Notes under the pieces: model-generated
The model's database searches: none
Told to the model about the DNA's origin: nothing
Seen by the model: the letters and a program-made list of their open reading frames with translations, nothing else
From: Lunularia cruciata
Taxonomy: Eukaryota > Streptophyta > Marchantiopsida > Lunulariales > Lunulariaceae
Assembly (NCBI GenBank): GCA_948567375.1
Contig: OX419762.1
Location: 50,139,034 to 50,203,033, forward strand
Direction: 5' to 3'
DNA: 64,000 nt
Part shown: piece after piece, positions 61,629 through 64,000 of the stretch
Position numbering within the stretch: the stretch's first letter is position 1
Layout of the letters: each line of letters starts with the position of its first letter
Translations under genes and position numbers: made by a program

Positions 61629-61633
61629 ATCAA

Positions 61634-63360
61634 TAGGAATATATCCTTCAATGAGCTTAGATCATTAGAGGAGGATGATAAATTTGCCATTATTGATAAA
61701 AGAAAATATCTTATCTTGGATGTTGAATGGGAGATTGATCTTGATATTTTTGGAGATGAGACACAACAAGAAGCCCTTGAAAATGAAGAGCAATTTCTTG
61801 GGCCACAAGAATAAGGAGAGAAAATTGAAGCTATTGAGAAACTAGTAGAGTTGATCAACCATAATGTTCAATGAGAGTATCCATTTGCACCAAATAAGCT
61901 CCTAAGAAGGATGGAACTTGGACTCCTTTAGATCAAGTGTATATGGATGATGTATCAATTGATAATGCAAAGGATATTCAAGGAAAGAGAACACTATTCA
62001 CAAAGGAAGGAGACCTCATTCTTACAAGGAATCTCAACCTTCTCTAAAGAATAAAGACTAGAATGCAACAATATCTAAGGAGATAAAGTTGCTTTATAAC
62101 AACAAGACTTAGGAGTTGATGAAGCTTCCAAGGAAAAATAAGTGGATTTTGGTGGATTCCAAGTGGGTATATCAATGGAAAGATGGACTAATTAAGAATG
62201 CATAAAAGATCTTCAAGGCCAAATTGGTAGAAAAAGGGTTAACATAAAAGACAAAAAAGTTTCCTCATTGATAGTTAAGTACTATTTCATTCAATTATTT
62301 AGTGCATTTGTGGCAACATCAAATGGATGTTATTACTACTTTCTTGTATGGATCTCTAGAGATAGTGATCTTCATGAGACAACTAGATGGTTTTGTGAAG
62401 AGAATCAAAGAGAATCTGGTTTAATATTTGTTGAAGTCCTTGTATGGATTGAAGTAGAGTCCCAAGGAGTGGAACAAGCACTTTGATAATTTTATTTAGT
62501 AAAAAGGTTTACATGGAATGTGTATGATCCTTGTGTGTGTAATTGAATTTTTAGCTAGGTTATTCTTGTATTTTATGCACATGACATGCTAATTGTATTA
62601 CAATATTAATTCAATTTGGCCAAACATGAGGCACTTTTATGCTTTGTGTTTAGCATGAAGGATTGGAATAAAGATAAAATACAAAAATAATCTCACTCAA
62701 GGATCTTGGGAATGTAGACTCAGAGAAATTTGAAGAAGTAAAGGCTTTTTTTGACACAAAGGAAGTATACAAAGAAGGTTCTTGTCAAATTCAACATAGT
62801 AAGTATTAAGGTGGTGTGTACTATTTAAGCAACATACTTCGTCTTTTGGTAGCTCCTTGCCAAACATATGCTATTGAGAAATGTTGATGTCTAAGATTGA
62901 TATGGTTGTATTATTGTTAATCCTATGTATTTGATGGTGTTTACTAAAATTTAGATTGCATATGCGGCAGACAAGGTGAGTTAGTATATGGCAAATCTTG
63001 TCAAGAAACATTAGGACGTGATGAAGTGGATACTAAGATATTTAAAAGGTTGTTGGAGTTGGAATTTTTTTTTATGCACATTCAAATGAGGCCAGATCAA
63101 TTTTAAGCAACGTGGATTCTGATTATGTGCAAGTTCTCAGTGAGCAGAGGTCAACAATTGGGTATGTGCTCATACTCATTAGTGGATGCATTAGTTGTAG
63201 ATCTGCTCTATAAAAGTGCATAGCTCAATCAACCACAAAAGTTGAGTATGTTGTAAGCGTAGAAGTAGTGGAGGAAATTTAGTTGAACAGATTGGTCCTT
63301 GAGATGGGATTGACATAAGAGAGTGTGAATTTTCATTGTGACAACTAGAGTACTTTAGAT
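61634..63360 (+). pseudogene. copia-2 pol, part 3 (RT and RNase H)
   Basis: Plus-strand continuation of copia-2. An integrase-RT linker with acidic stretch (61,634-61,814) precedes RVT_2 motifs (~62,090-62,230, ELMKLPRKNKWILVDSKWVY, KIFKAKLVEKGLT; ~62,280-62,490). Copia RNase H follows at ~63,060-63,360 (STIGYVLILISGCISC, SKQ-like CIAQSTTKVEYV, FHCDN). Frameshifts and stops throughout. Confidence 0.85.
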
Positions 63361-63396
63361 GTTTGCAGAAAATCAGTTGATAAATAGTAGAGTTAA

Positions 63397-63400
<4 letters not shown>

Positions 63401-63475
<75 letters not shown>
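63401..63475. repeat. (AT)n microsatellite
   Basis: About 37 uninterrupted AT units just after the copia-2 RNase H remnant. This length suggests recent expansion. Confidence 0.97.
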
Positions 63476-63477
<2 letters not shown>

Positions 63478-63817
63478 CACTTTATTAAATAGGCGGTGTT
63501 TGGTAGAGAGCTTGAGCTAGTCAAGATTGATGGTAAGCTCTATTTTGTTGACAGGTTCACCAAAGTTATTCATTTGGAGAGTTTTCCCAAGCATAGTGCA
63601 AAATTGTTGATTTCCACATGGAGAGTTTACATTACCTGGGAGCTTCTTGATAAGCAGATTCTATTTTTTTTTATAGCTATAGTTTAGCTCTAGTGAATCC
63701 TTGTTTTAAAAGGAACTTAGTTGGGTTACTAGATCATTCTTTCTAGAATTTCCTATTGAAGTTTGTAAAACCAAAAGAGTGAATTGAAAGGAAGTTTTAT
63801 AGATTAATCTTTAGTCT
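63476..63817. other. 3' internal region of copia-2, no gene seen
   Basis: A 63-codon frame (63,496-63,687) contains VKIDGKLYFVDRFTKVIHLE, which has no clear relationship to copia proteins. It lies between RNase H and the 3' LTR. Confidence 0.45.
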
Positions 63818-64000
63818 TGGTTAAATTGCCTTAGCCTAAATCTAGTTGGTTGTTAACTATTAGTATGGATGCTAGCATGCTACAAATAATTGGTATGAGG
63901 AATACCAAGTAGAACTTCATGCTCATTGTTATTGTTACATGAGCAGTTGGAGAGAGGAGAGAGCTTATGCTCGGAAACTTGATACAATGGCTTGCCTAGA
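63818..64000 (+). repeat. 3' LTR of copia-2 (cut by window edge)
   Basis: Matches 30,897-31,095 (GTTGTTAACTAT, GATGCTAGCAT, CTCATTGTTAT, CAATGGCTTGCCTAGA) and continues beyond the window. Confidence 0.72.

Noticed and set aside
63496-63687. 63-codon frame with VDRFTKVIHLE resembling an integrase core
   Set aside because: Only a short string is similar, no catalytic context follows, and its position after copia RNase H does not fit; left as unassigned.
1-64000. tRNA, rRNA or other structural RNA genes
   Set aside because: None recognised by eye; tRNA-like strings are retrotransposon primer sites next to LTRs.

Overview
The window looks like nuclear DNA of a land plant. It contains two intron-bearing plant genes, plant-type (TTTAGGG)n telomeric repeats, and LTR retrotransposons primed by initiator-Met tRNA. 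Gene density is very low (two genes in 64 kb), introns are short, and old repeats are rich in C-to-T and G-to-A changes, as expected of a heavily methylated genome. A bryophyte, lycophyte or fern would fit, but the sequence alone does not settle the species.

Layout. 1-10,864 is repeat debris: a relatively fresh partial copy of a Ty3/gypsy element (family E1, minus strand; gag and a ~1.4 kb LTR), which appears to have inserted into an older gypsy element (family A, minus strand, 2,838-5,992); then low-complexity DNA, a solo LTR of family B (8,092-8,828) and a second 5' fragment of family A (about 9,830-10,864). 10,865-14,590 is non-coding, with a telomere-repeat patch and a five-unit ~98 bp tandem repeat. 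14,591-18,187 (+) is a nine-exon gene for a BADC-type protein, the biotin-less relative of the plastid acetyl-CoA carboxylase biotin carrier. 22,807-24,790 (-) is a five-exon atypical short-chain dehydrogenase of the cinnamoyl-CoA-reductase-like group. 25,265-30,890 is AT-rich DNA with several short tandem duplications and no recognisable gene.

From about 30.9 kb to the end the window is one nest of retrotransposons that can be reassembled from interrupted reading frames. The outermost is a Ty1/copia element (+, copia-2), whose pol frame is cut at ~32.74 kb and resumes at ~56.15 kb. The insert is a long Ty3/gypsy element (E1, -). E1 itself carries a full-length chromodomain gypsy element (B, 34,465-41,058, perfect 5-bp target duplication AGGAA), a deleted copia element (copia-1, 41,531-45,103), two solo LTRs of family B, one solo LTR of family A and a 2-kb solo copia-type LTR. 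A complete but decayed family-A element (56,187-61,628) sits in copia-2 only ~34 bp beyond the end of E1.

The most interesting content is in E1. Its integrase does not end in a chromodomain but runs into a degenerate Cys4-His-Cys3 PHD finger (about 33.55-33.69 kb). Second, the LTRs of family A carry clusters of GAAnnTTCnnGAA heat-shock-element motifs upstream of a TATA box. All mobile elements seen are disabled by stops, frameshifts or catalytic-site substitutions.
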